13,918 nucleotides of DNA from UBA4416 sp044357775 (GTDB lineage: Bacteria > Bacteroidota > Bacteroidia > B-17B0 > Aurantibacillaceae): assembly GCA_044357775.1 (NCBI GenBank), contig JBIKOX010000062.1:1-13918 (forward strand), written 5' to 3'. Below, in pieces: positions 1 through 7,520 of this stretch. A program made the translations under genes and the position numbers. The notes below the pieces were generated by a model. That model was not told the DNA's origin and made no database searches. It was given only the letters and a program-made list of their open reading frames with translations. Numbering within the stretch: position 1 is the stretch's first letter; every line of letters begins with the position of its first letter.

Positions 1-432
1 GCATTTATCTTTTATATCCCATTCATTTAGGTCATCTTGAGTTATAAATCCAAGTTCTTGAATATTTGCTTGAGGATTTGTTAATACTAATACAGGTTTC
101 GTAAATCGTTTTTTATTTCCCATAAAGGCATTCATAAAATCTTTTATTGGCGAATATATATGACGAATTATTGGAGCGTGTTCTAACTTTTCTTCTAAAA
201 AAGTAAAAAGTTTTTTAAAAATAAAGGACGATCCTAATAAACCTATAATGGTTATAATAATCAATAATGCTAAGAAGGAAATAATTGTATCAAGAAAAGC
301 GTTTCCTGTTAATCCAACAAATGAAAATATTCCTTCAAAAAACTGAAATAACTTAATAAATACAATAACCGTAATTCCTAGGGGTATAAATAATACTAAA
401 CCTTGTAAAAAATATTTTAAAATATTACTCAT
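1..432 (-). CDS. DUF502 family membrane protein (partial, C-terminus outside the window)
   Basis: The frame is open from an ATG at 430-432 to the left edge, giving 144 residues and no stop. Two hydrophobic segments (about residues 8-28 and 47-68) are joined by a short loop. They are followed by a conserved-looking stretch, HAPIIRHIYSPIKDFMNAF (about 85-103), which resembles the P-x-x-R-x-I-Y-x-x-x-K motif of DUF502 (PF04367) inner-membrane proteins. A beta-rich soluble part begins near residue 112. The family has no firmly established biochemical role. The ATG lies three bases after the hemF stop (TAA CGT ATG), so the gene is almost certainly translated from the hemF message. Family assignment rests on motif recall, and the truncation prevents a length check. 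Confidence 0.8.
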   Translation of the reverse strand, partial: MSNILKYFLQGLVLFIPLGITVIVFIKLFQFFEGIFSFVGLTGNAFLDTIISFLALLIIITIIGLLGSSFIFKKLFTFLEEKLEHAPIIRHIYSPIKDFMNAFMGNKKRFTKPVLVLTNPQANIQELGFITQDDLNEWDIKDKC

Positions 433-435
433 ACG

Positions 436-1362
436 TTAAACCCAATTAATTCCTTTTTTAAGTTTGTTAAGCGTGTTTTGTTCTTCTGATCCCTCTGTAG
501 TTTTAAAATCGTAAAGCCAACTTGCATTAGTTGGTAAGCTCATCAAAATAGATTCAATCCGCCCATTTGTTTCTAAACCAAATTTTGTTCCTTTATCGTA
601 AACCAAATTAAACTCAACATACCTTCCGCGACGTAACAGCTGCCATTGCTTTTGTTCAGGCGTAAATAATTTTGATTTATTTTTGTTCATCAATGTTGTA
701 TAAGTAGATGCAAATGTTTCTCCAACATCCTGCCAAAATGCAAAATTTTGTGCAAAATTAAGTTCTTCATTTTCATTCAATCGATCAAAAAATATACCTC
801 CTATTCCTCTAGTTTCATGGCGATGATTTATGTAAAAATAGTCATCAGCCCAGTTTTTAAATTTAGGATAATATGAATGATGGTGTTTATCGCAAACTGC
901 TTTTAGTTGCTCATGAAAAAACCTTGCATCTTCATCAACAATATAATGCGGCGTTAAATCTATACCACCTCCCAACCATTTTGTGCCATTACTCATTTCA
1001 AAATACCTTATATTCATATGAATAATTGGGACCAAGGGACTTTGAGGATGAATAACAATTGAAATACCAGTTGCAAAAAAAAGCCCCTCCTCAATGCTCC
1101 CCAAAGAGGAGGACGTTATACTATGTTCATGTTCTTTCAATAAAAAAGCTGGAATTTTACCACTTACTGCAGAAAACATAACTCCCCCTTTTTCAATGAC
1201 GTTTCCATTTTCAAGAACTCTTGAACGACCGCCACCGCCTTCCGTGCGAGTCCAGTTTTCTTCTTTAAATTTTGCTAAACCATCTTCTAATTCTAGCGCT
1301 TTGCAAATATTATCTTGTAAGGATTTTAGCCAGTCAGTTATATTTTCTTTATTTATTTCCAT
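436..1362 (-). CDS. hemF: Oxygen-dependent coproporphyrinogen-III oxidase
   Basis: This enzyme oxidatively decarboxylates coproporphyrinogen III to protoporphyrinogen IX in haem synthesis, using O2; the family is a cytoplasmic homodimer. At 308 residues it is full length. Hallmarks in order are GGGGRSRVLENGNVIEKGGV (42-61), HPQSPLVPIIHMNIRYF (105-121), WLGGGIDLTPHY (129-140), the family signature RGIGGIFFDRL (185-195), and RRGRYVEFNLVYDKGTKFGL (244-263) followed by RIESILMSLP (268-277). Together these make the call nearly certain. The ATG (1360-1362) lies inside the last codons of the upstream LysM gene, a 10-base overlap that suggests translational coupling. The DUF502 gene follows three bases after the stop. 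An oxygen-dependent enzyme fits an aerobic or microaerobic lifestyle; no oxygen-independent partner (hemN) is in the window. Confidence 0.97.
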   Translation of the reverse strand: MEINKENITDWLKSLQDNICKALELEDGLAKFKEENWTRTEGGGGRSRVLENGNVIEKGGVMFSAVSGKIPAFLLKEHEHSITSSSLGSIEEGLFFATGISIVIHPQSPLVPIIHMNIRYFEMSNGTKWLGGGIDLTPHYIVDEDARFFHEQLKAVCDKHHHSYYPKFKNWADDYFYINHRHETRGIGGIFFDRLNENEELNFAQNFAFWQDVGETFASTYTTLMNKNKSKLFTPEQKQWQLLRRGRYVEFNLVYDKGTKFGLETNGRIESILMSLPTNASWLYDFKTTEGSEEQNTLNKLKKGINWV

Positions 1363-3155
1363 CCCAATTTTTGCAATTTATAATTAGAATATTTAAAGAT
1401 ATAAACTGCCCGATTTTCAAAACCTGTTTCATTATCTGGTCTAACAAATTTAAATCTTGTAGAAACACCATCTTTAGGATATTTTTCTAGATTTAGAAAA
1501 AAATCGGGTCCCTGATTTTTTAAATTTGAAAGATAGTACATTGCAATGTCAAATCCTTGAAAGAAATAGTCAGAAGGATCTGCTGTGTATACTTCTTGAT
1601 ATTGGTAAGTTAATTGACGAATATCTAAATTATCAATAGCAGAAACATTATTGAATCCAACTAAAGCTATATCTTTTTTATCTGAAAATGCATATAACTG
1701 AGTAATGAAATCTTGCAAAAAAACTTGGTTATTGGTTAAAAGTATAATCACATTTTTTTTTCCACTAACATAGGCGTTTTTTACACCAGAAATTCCTTTA
1801 ACTTCTGTAATACTGTCTTTTGCGCTTTTACCATGCGTTAACAAAGAACTATTGTATCTACTTTTAAATGCATTAACGTAAGATTGGTCTTTTTTTGTTG
1901 CGCTAACAATTATACTATTAGACGATGCTAATAATGAGTCAATGCAATAATCTGCTAAACTTTCAATTAAAGTATATTGAGAAGGATTAACTTTACTGAC
2001 CAACGGATTATTAAATAATATTTTATTTTGCTGAATAAAAGGTGAAATAATTGGTATACCTAAATTTTTAGTGTAACCACTTACTAATTTAAAAACACCT
2101 GCATTTAAAGGTCCAAATACTGCATCTAATAATTTAAACTCGCCACTTTTACAAATTGCTTCCACTTTTGCCGAATCTCTTTCATCAATATCAAACAAAT
2201 GAATATTAACTTCAAAATCTTTTGAAACCAAAGAATCTACGGCCTTTTTAAAACCAAAATAAAAGTCAAGGGCTAGCGATTGTGTTTGAGGAAAAGAAGT
2301 TTTTAATCGGGCTAATTCATCTATATTAATTGATTCACTTTCAACTAATTTAAAAGGCAAAATTAATCCAATATTGTATGATGCTTTTTTAGCTTTACTA
2401 ATTACCGCTAATTCAGTTGACATAGGAATGATTGTTGAAGAAGCTACTATGGATGTAGGAATTATTGTTGTGGAAGTTACAATGGATGCTTGTGAAATAA
2501 CCTTTCCTGAATTTATATTTAAAACCTGGCCAGTTGAAATCCCCTCCTTAACTGCAGGATTCCATTTTAGTACATCTTCTTGAGACACATTTAACTTTTT
2601 AGAAATTCCGTATAGTGTTTCGCCTTGCTGCACAGTATAGGATTCGGATGCTACATTGGAATTTGAACTTGGAGTAATATGAAATACCGCATTATTACTT
2701 TTTTTCTTTTCAGCAATAATAACATAATCACCTTCTTTTAAACCACTATTAATAGTAGGATTATAGGTAACAAATTTTTTCTCATCAATCTTATATTTTT
2801 TAGTAATGGAGTAAACGGTTTCGCCCTTTACTACTTTATGATATATATACTTATTGGTATCTATTGCTAAAGTTTGTTTTGGCAACAAACTCTCGAACGG
2901 GATTTTCAATTCTTGTCCATTTTTTAATCCATCAATAGCATCGTCGTTTTCTGCTAAAACAGAATTAACATCTATGCCATAAATTTTAGAAATTGCATAT
3001 AAACTTTGCCCCTTTTCTACTTTATGAATGTAATATTTTTTACCACCAATTGTTTTTACATCTGTTGACTTAGTTTGTGCATTTATAATCACAGAAAAAA
3101 GACAAAGCAGTAATGACAATGTAAATTTTAAAAATATGTTTTTTATTTTAATCAT
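1353..3155 (-). CDS. Exported protein with three LysM domains and a periplasmic-binding-like ligand domain
   Basis: Residues 1-27 form a signal peptide (basic start, hydrophobic core, likely cleavage after INA). Three LysM modules follow at about 42-86, 103-148 and 172-214, each with the pattern (Y/H)xVxKGxxxYxIxKxY. LysM modules bind peptidoglycan N-acetylglucosamine chains. A Ser/Thr/Ile-rich linker (about 223-250) leads to a domain of some 340 residues. That domain starts YNIGLILPFKL (260-270) and has an alternating alpha/beta pattern, with VFGPLNAGV (347-355) and GIPIISPF (366-373), as in type 1 periplasmic binding proteins of the branched-chain amino acid receptor type. No permease is nearby, so a transport role is not supported. 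A wall-anchored sensor or cell-wall function is an inference. The ATG at 3153-3155 is the only good start before the signal peptide. Confidence 0.88.
   Translation of the reverse strand: MIKIKNIFLKFTLSLLLCLFSVIINAQTKSTDVKTIGGKKYYIHKVEKGQSLYAISKIYGIDVNSVLAENDDAIDGLKNGQELKIPFESLLPKQTLAIDTNKYIYHKVVKGETVYSITKKYKIDEKKFVTYNPTINSGLKEGDYVIIAEKKKSNNAVFHITPSSNSNVASESYTVQQGETLYGISKKLNVSQEDVLKWNPAVKEGISTGQVLNINSGKVISQASIVTSTTIIPTSIVASSTIIPMSTELAVISKAKKASYNIGLILPFKLVESESINIDELARLKTSFPQTQSLALDFYFGFKKAVDSLVSKDFEVNIHLFDIDERDSAKVEAICKSGEFKLLDAVFGPLNAGVFKLVSGYTKNLGIPIISPFIQQNKILFNNPLVSKVNPSQYTLIESLADYCIDSLLASSNSIIVSATKKDQSYVNAFKSRYNSSLLTHGKSAKDSITEVKGISGVKNAYVSGKKNVIILLTNNQVFLQDFITQLYAFSDKKDIALVGFNNVSAIDNLDIRQLTYQYQEVYTADPSDYFFQGFDIAMYYLSNLKNQGPDFFLNLEKYPKDGVSTRFKFVRPDNETGFENRAVYIFKYSNYKLQKLGWK
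2424..2489. repeat. 33-bp imperfect tandem duplication inside the LysM gene linker
   Basis: Two adjacent 33-base units, 2424-2456 and 2457-2489, match at 27 of 33 positions. They are in frame, 11 codons each, encoding SIVTSTTIIPT and SIVASSTIIPM in the linker between the third LysM module and the ligand-binding-like domain. The duplication lengthens a flexible linker without disturbing either flanking domain. Confidence 0.8.
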
Positions 3156-3160
3156 GTAAA

Positions 3161-3230
3161 TAGTTTTTAGTGTTCAGTACCTAGTGTTTATTACAAGAAC
3201 AATTAACTTAAACCTAAGTACTAAAAACTA
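3161..3230. repeat. Interrupted inverted repeat in the guaA / LysM gene spacer
   Basis: TAGTTTTTAGT (3161-3171) and its exact complement ACTAAAAACTA (3220-3230) face each other. Inner segments (TACCTAG near 3178-3184 and CTAAGTA at 3214-3220) extend the pairing with a bulge and one G-T pair. Starting just downstream of the guaA stop, it could fold into a long hairpin in RNA of either strand. The right arm is also a run of CTAA-type seven-base words (3207-3234). There is no clear T-tract straight after the stem in the guaA direction, so a classic intrinsic terminator is not proven. It could be a weak terminator, an RNA-stability element or simply a dispersed repeat. Confidence 0.6.
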
Positions 3231-3236
3231 AATGAA

Positions 3237-4766
3237 TTATTCCCACTCAATGGTAGCAGGTGGTTTTGAGCTAATGTCGTACACTACTCTATTTACACCT
3301 TTTACTTTATTGATAATATCGTTTGATACTTTTGCTAAAAACTCATATGGTAAATGACACCAATCAGCTGTCATACCATCCGTTGAAGATACTGCACGTA
3401 AAGCAACCACCTTTTCGTAAGTTCGCTCGTCACCCATAACACCTACACTTTGTATTGGTAATAAAATTGCTCCAGCTTGCCAAACTGAATCGTACAAGCC
3501 AGCAGATTTTAATCCTTCAATAAAAATAAAATCAACATCTTGCAATAATTGTACTTTTTCAGCAGTAATATCTCCTAAAATTCTAATTGCTAAACCTGGG
3601 CCAGGAAAGGGATGACGACCTATTAATGAGGCATCAATTCCTAAAGCAGTTCCTACTCTTCTTACTTCATCTTTAAATAAACTCCTTAAAGGCTCTACAA
3701 CTGATAATTTCATATAATCAGGTAAACCACCCACGTTGTGATGAGATTTAATGGTAGCGGACGGTCCGTTTACAGACAAACTTTCAATAACATCGGGATA
3801 AATGGTTCCTTGTCCAAGCCACTTGGCATCTGTAATTAATTTTGATTCATCATCAAACACATCCACAAATGCTTTACCAATTGCTTTGCGTTTAGTTTCA
3901 GGATCTGATACGTTTTGTAAAGCAGCATAAAAACGATCTTTTGCATTGACACCTTTTACATTTAAACCCATATGTTTATATGAATCTAATACGCTTTCAA
4001 ATTCATTTTTACGCAATAAACCATTATCTACAAAGATGCAATGTAAATTTGAACCAATTGCCTTGTGCAATAAAACAGCAGCAACGCTGCTATCAACTCC
4101 ACCAGATAAACCTAAAACAACTTTATCGTTACCTAATTTTTGTTTTAACTCTGCAACCGTTGAATCAATAAATGAATCAGACGTCCAAGTTCCTTTACAA
4201 CCACAAATGCCTTTCACAAAATTATTCAATAATAAAGCGCCTTCGGTTGAATGATAAACTTCTGGATGAAATTGAATTCCCCAAGTTTGTTCATCATTAA
4301 TTGCATAACCGGCAACTTTAACATCATGCGTGCTTGCTATAATATGATAACTTTCAGGAACATTTAAAATAGTATCTGCATGACTCATCCATACTTGCGA
4401 TTCGTTACTGATGTTATTAAATAACGGATTGCGGTTATCTACAAAACTCAAATTGGCACGGCCATACTCACGTGAATTTGATTTACCAACTTCACCTCCA
4501 TAAAAATGAGCTAAAAGTTGAGCTCCATAACAAATACCCAACAATGGTAATTTACCTTTAATATGATCAAGGTTAGGATTTAGTGGATTATCTTGACGAA
4601 CACTGTGTGGACTACCTGATAAAATAACACCTTTAATATTAGAAGTAATTTCAGGGATTTTATTAAAAGGGTGAATTTCGCAATATACATTCATTTCTCG
4701 CAAACGACGAGCAATTAACTGAGTAAATTGTGAACCGAAATCTAGGATTAATATTTCTTCTTGCAT
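3237..4766 (-). CDS. guaA: GMP synthase (glutamine-hydrolysing)
   Basis: The enzyme converts XMP to GMP using ATP and glutamine-derived ammonia, the last step of guanine nucleotide synthesis, in the cytoplasm. The N-terminal class I glutamine amidotransferase has GICYGAQL with nucleophile Cys79 and the FHPEV motif with His167 and Glu169. The ATP-pyrophosphatase domain has the P-loop SGGVDSS (221-227). The C-terminal dimerisation domain contains HPFPGPGLAIRI (385-396) and ends with the typical KPPATIEWE. I place the start at ATG 4764-4766 (509 residues, beginning MQEEILILDFGSQ), not at the in-frame TTG 12 bases upstream. The family normally begins a few residues before ILILDFGSQ, and a promoter box overlaps that TTG. 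The LysM gene follows 81 bases downstream on the same strand. Confidence 0.97.
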   Translation of the reverse strand: MQEEILILDFGSQFTQLIARRLREMNVYCEIHPFNKIPEITSNIKGVILSGSPHSVRQDNPLNPNLDHIKGKLPLLGICYGAQLLAHFYGGEVGKSNSREYGRANLSFVDNRNPLFNNISNESQVWMSHADTILNVPESYHIIASTHDVKVAGYAINDEQTWGIQFHPEVYHSTEGALLLNNFVKGICGCKGTWTSDSFIDSTVAELKQKLGNDKVVLGLSGGVDSSVAAVLLHKAIGSNLHCIFVDNGLLRKNEFESVLDSYKHMGLNVKGVNAKDRFYAALQNVSDPETKRKAIGKAFVDVFDDESKLITDAKWLGQGTIYPDVIESLSVNGPSATIKSHHNVGGLPDYMKLSVVEPLRSLFKDEVRRVGTALGIDASLIGRHPFPGPGLAIRILGDITAEKVQLLQDVDFIFIEGLKSAGLYDSVWQAGAILLPIQSVGVMGDERTYEKVVALRAVSSTDGMTADWCHLPYEFLAKVSNDIINKVKGVNRVVYDISSKPPATIEWE

Positions 4767-4775
4767 AGTAGCTAA

Positions 4776-4783
4776 CAAAGATA
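4776..4783 (-). promoter_or_regulatory. Bacteroidota-type -7 box upstream of guaA
   Basis: On the minus strand this reads TATCTTTG, an exact match to the Bacteroidota -7 consensus TAnnTTTG. Nine bases separate it from the guaA ATG at 4766, so the transcript would have a leader of only a few bases. No TTTG-type -33 box is visible 18-20 bases upstream, where the sequence reads ATTCT. The site supports an independent guaA promoter and argues against the TTG start that it overlaps. Confidence 0.55.
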
Positions 4784-4843
4784 TGTAAATCTTTTGTTTA
4801 AAGAATTAAGCTGTATAAATTATATGTGAAATAAGGTGAAAAA

Positions 4844-4945
4844 CTAATCTTTACTTTTCATGAATTTCACCAAAGTGTAAATACCTAAACTAAAAATACC
4901 TGCAATGAAAATCAGAATAAAATAATCGCTAATTTCTAATGACAT
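4844..4945 (-). CDS. Small single-pass membrane peptide (33 residues), hypothetical
   Basis: An ATG at 4943-4945 opens a 33-codon frame ending in TAG (4844-4846). The product begins MSLEISDYFILIFIAGIFSL, has a hydrophobic stretch of about 19 residues (8-26) and ends with the basic tail KFMKSKD, which predicts an N-out, C-in single-pass topology. The start is only 10 bases after the stop of the upstream response regulator gene, so the two are probably cotranscribed and perhaps translationally coupled. I recognise no family; small cytochrome-oxidase-associated peptides look broadly similar but no partner genes are present. The ORF is short and could be fortuitous, but its position, topology and charge distribution favour a real gene. 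Confidence 0.5.
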   Translation of the reverse strand: MSLEISDYFILIFIAGIFSLGIYTLVKFMKSKD

Positions 4946-4955
4946 TTCAAGATAT

Positions 4956-5612
4956 TTAAACTGATAAAAGATTATTTTTAACTGCAAACATTACAATTCC
5001 AGCAGTATTTGGAATGTTAAGCTTTGACATTATGTTTTTTCGATGCGTATTAATTGTATGCGTGCTTAATTCTAATTTATCTGCTATCAACTTATTGGAT
5101 AATCCTTCAGAAATTAAACGAATAACATCTAATTCTCTATCTGTAATTCCTAATCCTTGACAAGAAACCTTATCTAATTGAGGTTTAATTACTTCTAACT
5201 GTTCTTGATTTGATAGGAAATAAGCAACTTTACCACATAAATAACGCTGCCCATTAAAAGTAGCATGAAGTGCTTCAATTATTTCTTCTTTATCACACTC
5301 TTTTAATAAATAACTTCTTACTCCCGAATCTAATACAGATTGCATTGTGCTCCTACTCATATAATCAGTAATTGCAAGTATTTGTAGTCGCTTAAAAGTT
5401 TGAGTTAGCGTTAAAATATGTTTAGAAGTAAAACCAAGCGACTGAAAGTCTAAAACTAAAATTTTTGGTTTGTTTTTTTTAATGCACTCCATTAAATTTT
5501 CAAAACTTTCATCCTCTGTATATTCAACGTTAAAATTTAAAGACGTTCTCAATAATGTATATAAACCTAGGCGGCTTAAAAAATTTTTATCTGCTATTAA
5601 AACTGAAATCAT
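4956..5612 (-). CDS. NarL/FixJ-family response regulator (receiver + LuxR-type HTH)
   Basis: The 218 residues split into a receiver domain (about 1-120) and a LuxR-type helix-turn-helix domain (about 153-215). In the receiver, Asp55 in ILVLDFQ is the predicted phosphoacceptor, Thr82 sits in the switch position and Lys104 (YLLKE) is the conserved lysine. The acidic pocket, usually two adjacent acids, here reads Asp8-Lys9, so metal binding may be weakened. The output domain has the usual ITDRELDVIRLISEGLSNK and STHTINTHRKNIMSKL motifs. No histidine kinase is nearby, making it an orphan in this window. A strong promoter lies upstream and the small membrane peptide gene lies immediately downstream. 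Target genes cannot be inferred. Confidence 0.93.
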   Translation of the reverse strand: MISVLIADKNFLSRLGLYTLLRTSLNFNVEYTEDESFENLMECIKKNKPKILVLDFQSLGFTSKHILTLTQTFKRLQILAITDYMSRSTMQSVLDSGVRSYLLKECDKEEIIEALHATFNGQRYLCGKVAYFLSNQEQLEVIKPQLDKVSCQGLGITDRELDVIRLISEGLSNKLIADKLELSTHTINTHRKNIMSKLNIPNTAGIVMFAVKNNLLSV

Positions 5613-5643
5613 TACAAAATCTCTTATTTAGATTAATTTTAAA

Positions 5644-5674
5644 CAAAGATACGTTTCATTATGTAAATTCAAAA
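5644..5674 (-). promoter_or_regulatory. Bacteroidota-type promoter of the response regulator gene
   Basis: On the minus strand, TTTTG (5670-5674) is followed after an 18-base spacer by TATCTTTG (5644-5651). Both the -33 (TTTG) and -7 (TAnnTTTG) consensus elements are matched exactly. Transcription would start near 5637, leaving an A/T-rich leader of about 25 bases before the ATG at 5612. This is the best promoter in the window. Confidence 0.7.
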
Positions 5675-5723
5675 TTTAAATATGAAAATAAAATGAACCG
5701 CTTTTAATAAAAAACACGAACTA

Positions 5724-6644
5724 TTATAAGTTAAACAATTTGCCTTCAATTGCCAATTCTGTATTTTCAAAAATAGATTGGGCTTCAGTTAAAAATTCAT
5801 CTAAATCACTATAACGAGATGAAAAATGTCCTAAAATTAATTTTTGAGCATTTGCCAAAGAAGCCATTTTTGCGGCTTGCTTAGCGGTACTATGAAATGT
5901 ATGTTTTGCTCTATCTTGTTTTTCTTCTAAAAAAGTAGATTCATGATACAATAAATCAACATTTTGTATATCGCTTGCTAATTCTTCAAAAAATCTAGTA
6001 TCGCTGCAAAACGCATAACTTCTGCTATTTGGTGGATCTATTGTTAAATCTACATTTTTAATACTATTTCCATTATTATCTATTGCATCCAATCCTAATT
6101 TTAACTTATGAATTTCGGCAAAAGACACATTTAATTTTTCCAATTTATATTTATCAATATTTCGTGGAAGTGGTTTTTCTTTGAATAAATAACCGGTAGT
6201 TGCTATTCTATGCCTTAATGGAACACTGTAAACTTCCACTTTCTCGTCTTCAAAAATGAGATGTTTAACTGCATTTTGAGTATGAACAAATTTTACGGGA
6301 TAATTTAAATAGGTATCAGAATGCTTATGAATTATAGTGATGATTTCTTCTAATTCTTTTGGCCCATAAATAGTCAATTCATTTTTTCGGCCTAATAAAT
6401 GCATAGTTGCTAAAAATCCAGGTAATCCAAAAAAATGATCTCCATGTAAATGACTAATAAAAATATGGTTAATACTTTGAAATCGAGCTTTGAACTTGCG
6501 CAATTGCATTTGAGTGCCTTCTCCGCAATCTATTAAAAAAAACCTCTCAGCTATATTTAATAACTGAGAGGTTGGATTTCTGTTAGCAGTTGGTGTAGCA
6601 GCACTACTGCCTAAAATAAATAATTCGAAGGTTTGCGCTGACAT
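5724..6644 (-). CDS. rnz: Ribonuclease Z (tRNA 3'-processing endonuclease)
   Basis: This zinc-dependent metallo-beta-lactamase-fold nuclease cuts tRNA precursors at the 3' end, releasing the trailer before CCA addition. At 306 residues it has the usual short-form (RNase Z-S) length. The zinc motif SHLHGDHFFGLPGF (64-77) supplies His65, His67, Asp69 and His70. Further metal ligands are likely His145 (LRHRIATTGY), Asp215 (FCSDTRF) and His273 (LGHFSSRY). The family motif HEST is at 234-237. N-terminal LGSSAATPTANRNPTSQLL and CGEGTQMQLRK (40-50) are also typical. The ATG at 6642-6644 lies 24 bases after the stop of the T9SS cargo gene and inside the loop of a possible hairpin. No TAnnTTTG box is seen in that short gap, so read-through from the upstream gene is possible. 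Confidence 0.96.
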   Translation of the reverse strand: MSAQTFELFILGSSAATPTANRNPTSQLLNIAERFFLIDCGEGTQMQLRKFKARFQSINHIFISHLHGDHFFGLPGFLATMHLLGRKNELTIYGPKELEEIITIIHKHSDTYLNYPVKFVHTQNAVKHLIFEDEKVEVYSVPLRHRIATTGYLFKEKPLPRNIDKYKLEKLNVSFAEIHKLKLGLDAIDNNGNSIKNVDLTIDPPNSRSYAFCSDTRFFEELASDIQNVDLLYHESTFLEEKQDRAKHTFHSTAKQAAKMASLANAQKLILGHFSSRYSDLDEFLTEAQSIFENTELAIEGKLFNL

Positions 6645-6659
6645 AGAATTTACCTTCGA
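6625..6659 (-). repeat. Inverted repeat enclosing the rnz start codon
   Basis: Perfect 8-base arms, TCGAAGGT (6625-6632) and ACCTTCGA (6652-6659), enclose a 19-base loop that contains the rnz ATG (6642-6644). The downstream arm is inside the coding sequence (codons for TFE). In RNA the start codon would sit in the loop of a stem with four G-C pairs. Confidence 0.5.
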
Positions 6660-6668
6660 TGATGATAA

Positions 6669-7520
6669 TTAATTATTTATAATCATCATTCGTTTTGTTG
6701 CCACAGCTCCTTTATATTTCAAAGAATACATATAAGTTCCATTTGATAAATTAGAAGCCTTTATCGTTACTTTATTTTCTCCAACCGAAGTATAAACAGA
6801 TTGTTGAGAAACTATTGCACCTAACGTATTATAAACTGTTATAGTTGCATTTTCCTCTCCTTCAACGTAAAATTTAATATCTGTAGTAGAAGAAAATGGA
6901 TTTGGAATATTTTGAGATAAAGACATCTTATCATTTCCTAAATCTTGTAATCCTGTTGGTGCAGAGATATTAATTACATAATAATTCAATACGCTTGGCC
7001 CTGCAGTTACTGTGCTTCCACTAGCAGGATTATTGCTGCATGGAGAAATTATAGGAATAACTGGTCCATTCGTATAAGGCTGAATTGCTAATTGCAGAAT
7101 ATAAGAGCCAGCAACGGTTGGTGTACCAAAAATACTACCGCAATTATTTGCATTTCCTGGAAATTTTAATGAAACAGCTCCATTAACCGTTCCGTTGGCA
7201 ACAGCAGAAGTTGATGAGCCAATATTTAAACCTGGAGGTAAATTGTAATTTGTAACACCAACAGGTGTATATAATACAAATTTATTAAAGCAAAAAGTAA
7301 ATCCAGAGGCCGAAGTATCTTTTGGTACTTTTACCGTCATATTTTGTTCATAAGGAATACCAACAGTTCCAGAGATAAAATTGGTTGCGCTATCAGGCCA
7401 AACACCAACTTTATTACTTGCAATAAAAGTTGTATTTAATGAGCAAGTAGGCACTGTTTGGGCAAAAACTGAAGCAATAACTGCTGTAACACTAATAATT
7501 GTTAAGTAAATTTTTTTCAT
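6669..7520 (-). CDS. Secreted protein with T9SS type A C-terminal sorting domain
   Basis: A signal peptide (residues 1-20, cleavage probably between FA and QT) directs Sec export. The C-terminal 84 residues (about 199-282) form a type A T9SS sorting domain: LSQNIPNPFSSTTDIKFYV, then ATITVYNTLGAIV, then NLSNGTYMYSLKYKG and a basic ending KRMMIIN. This predicts passage through the outer membrane by T9SS and either surface attachment or release. The middle (30-185) is rich in Gly, Asn, Thr and Pro, with four cysteines. It includes LPPGLNIGSS (94-103) and GSIFGTPTVAGSYILQLAI (128-146), which resemble the putative Ig (He_PIG) pattern of cell-surface proteins. No catalytic motif is visible, so the role is unknown; adhesion or display is an inference. 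The gap upstream lacks an exact TAnnTTTG box. Confidence 0.88.
   Translation of the reverse strand: MKKIYLTIISVTAVIASVFAQTVPTCSLNTTFIASNKVGVWPDSATNFISGTVGIPYEQNMTVKVPKDTSASGFTFCFNKFVLYTPVGVTNYNLPPGLNIGSSTSAVANGTVNGAVSLKFPGNANNCGSIFGTPTVAGSYILQLAIQPYTNGPVIPIISPCSNNPASGSTVTAGPSVLNYYVINISAPTGLQDLGNDKMSLSQNIPNPFSSTTDIKFYVEGEENATITVYNTLGAIVSQQSVYTSVGENKVTIKASNLSNGTYMYSLKYKGAVATKRMMIINN

Noticed and set aside
2374..2583. Plus-strand open frame opposite the LysM linker
   Set aside because: It is a shadow of the real gene on the other strand, created by the tandem duplication and low stop density.
3946..4254. Plus-strand open frames opposite guaA
   Set aside because: The guaA reading on the minus strand has full family motifs throughout, so these are shadows.
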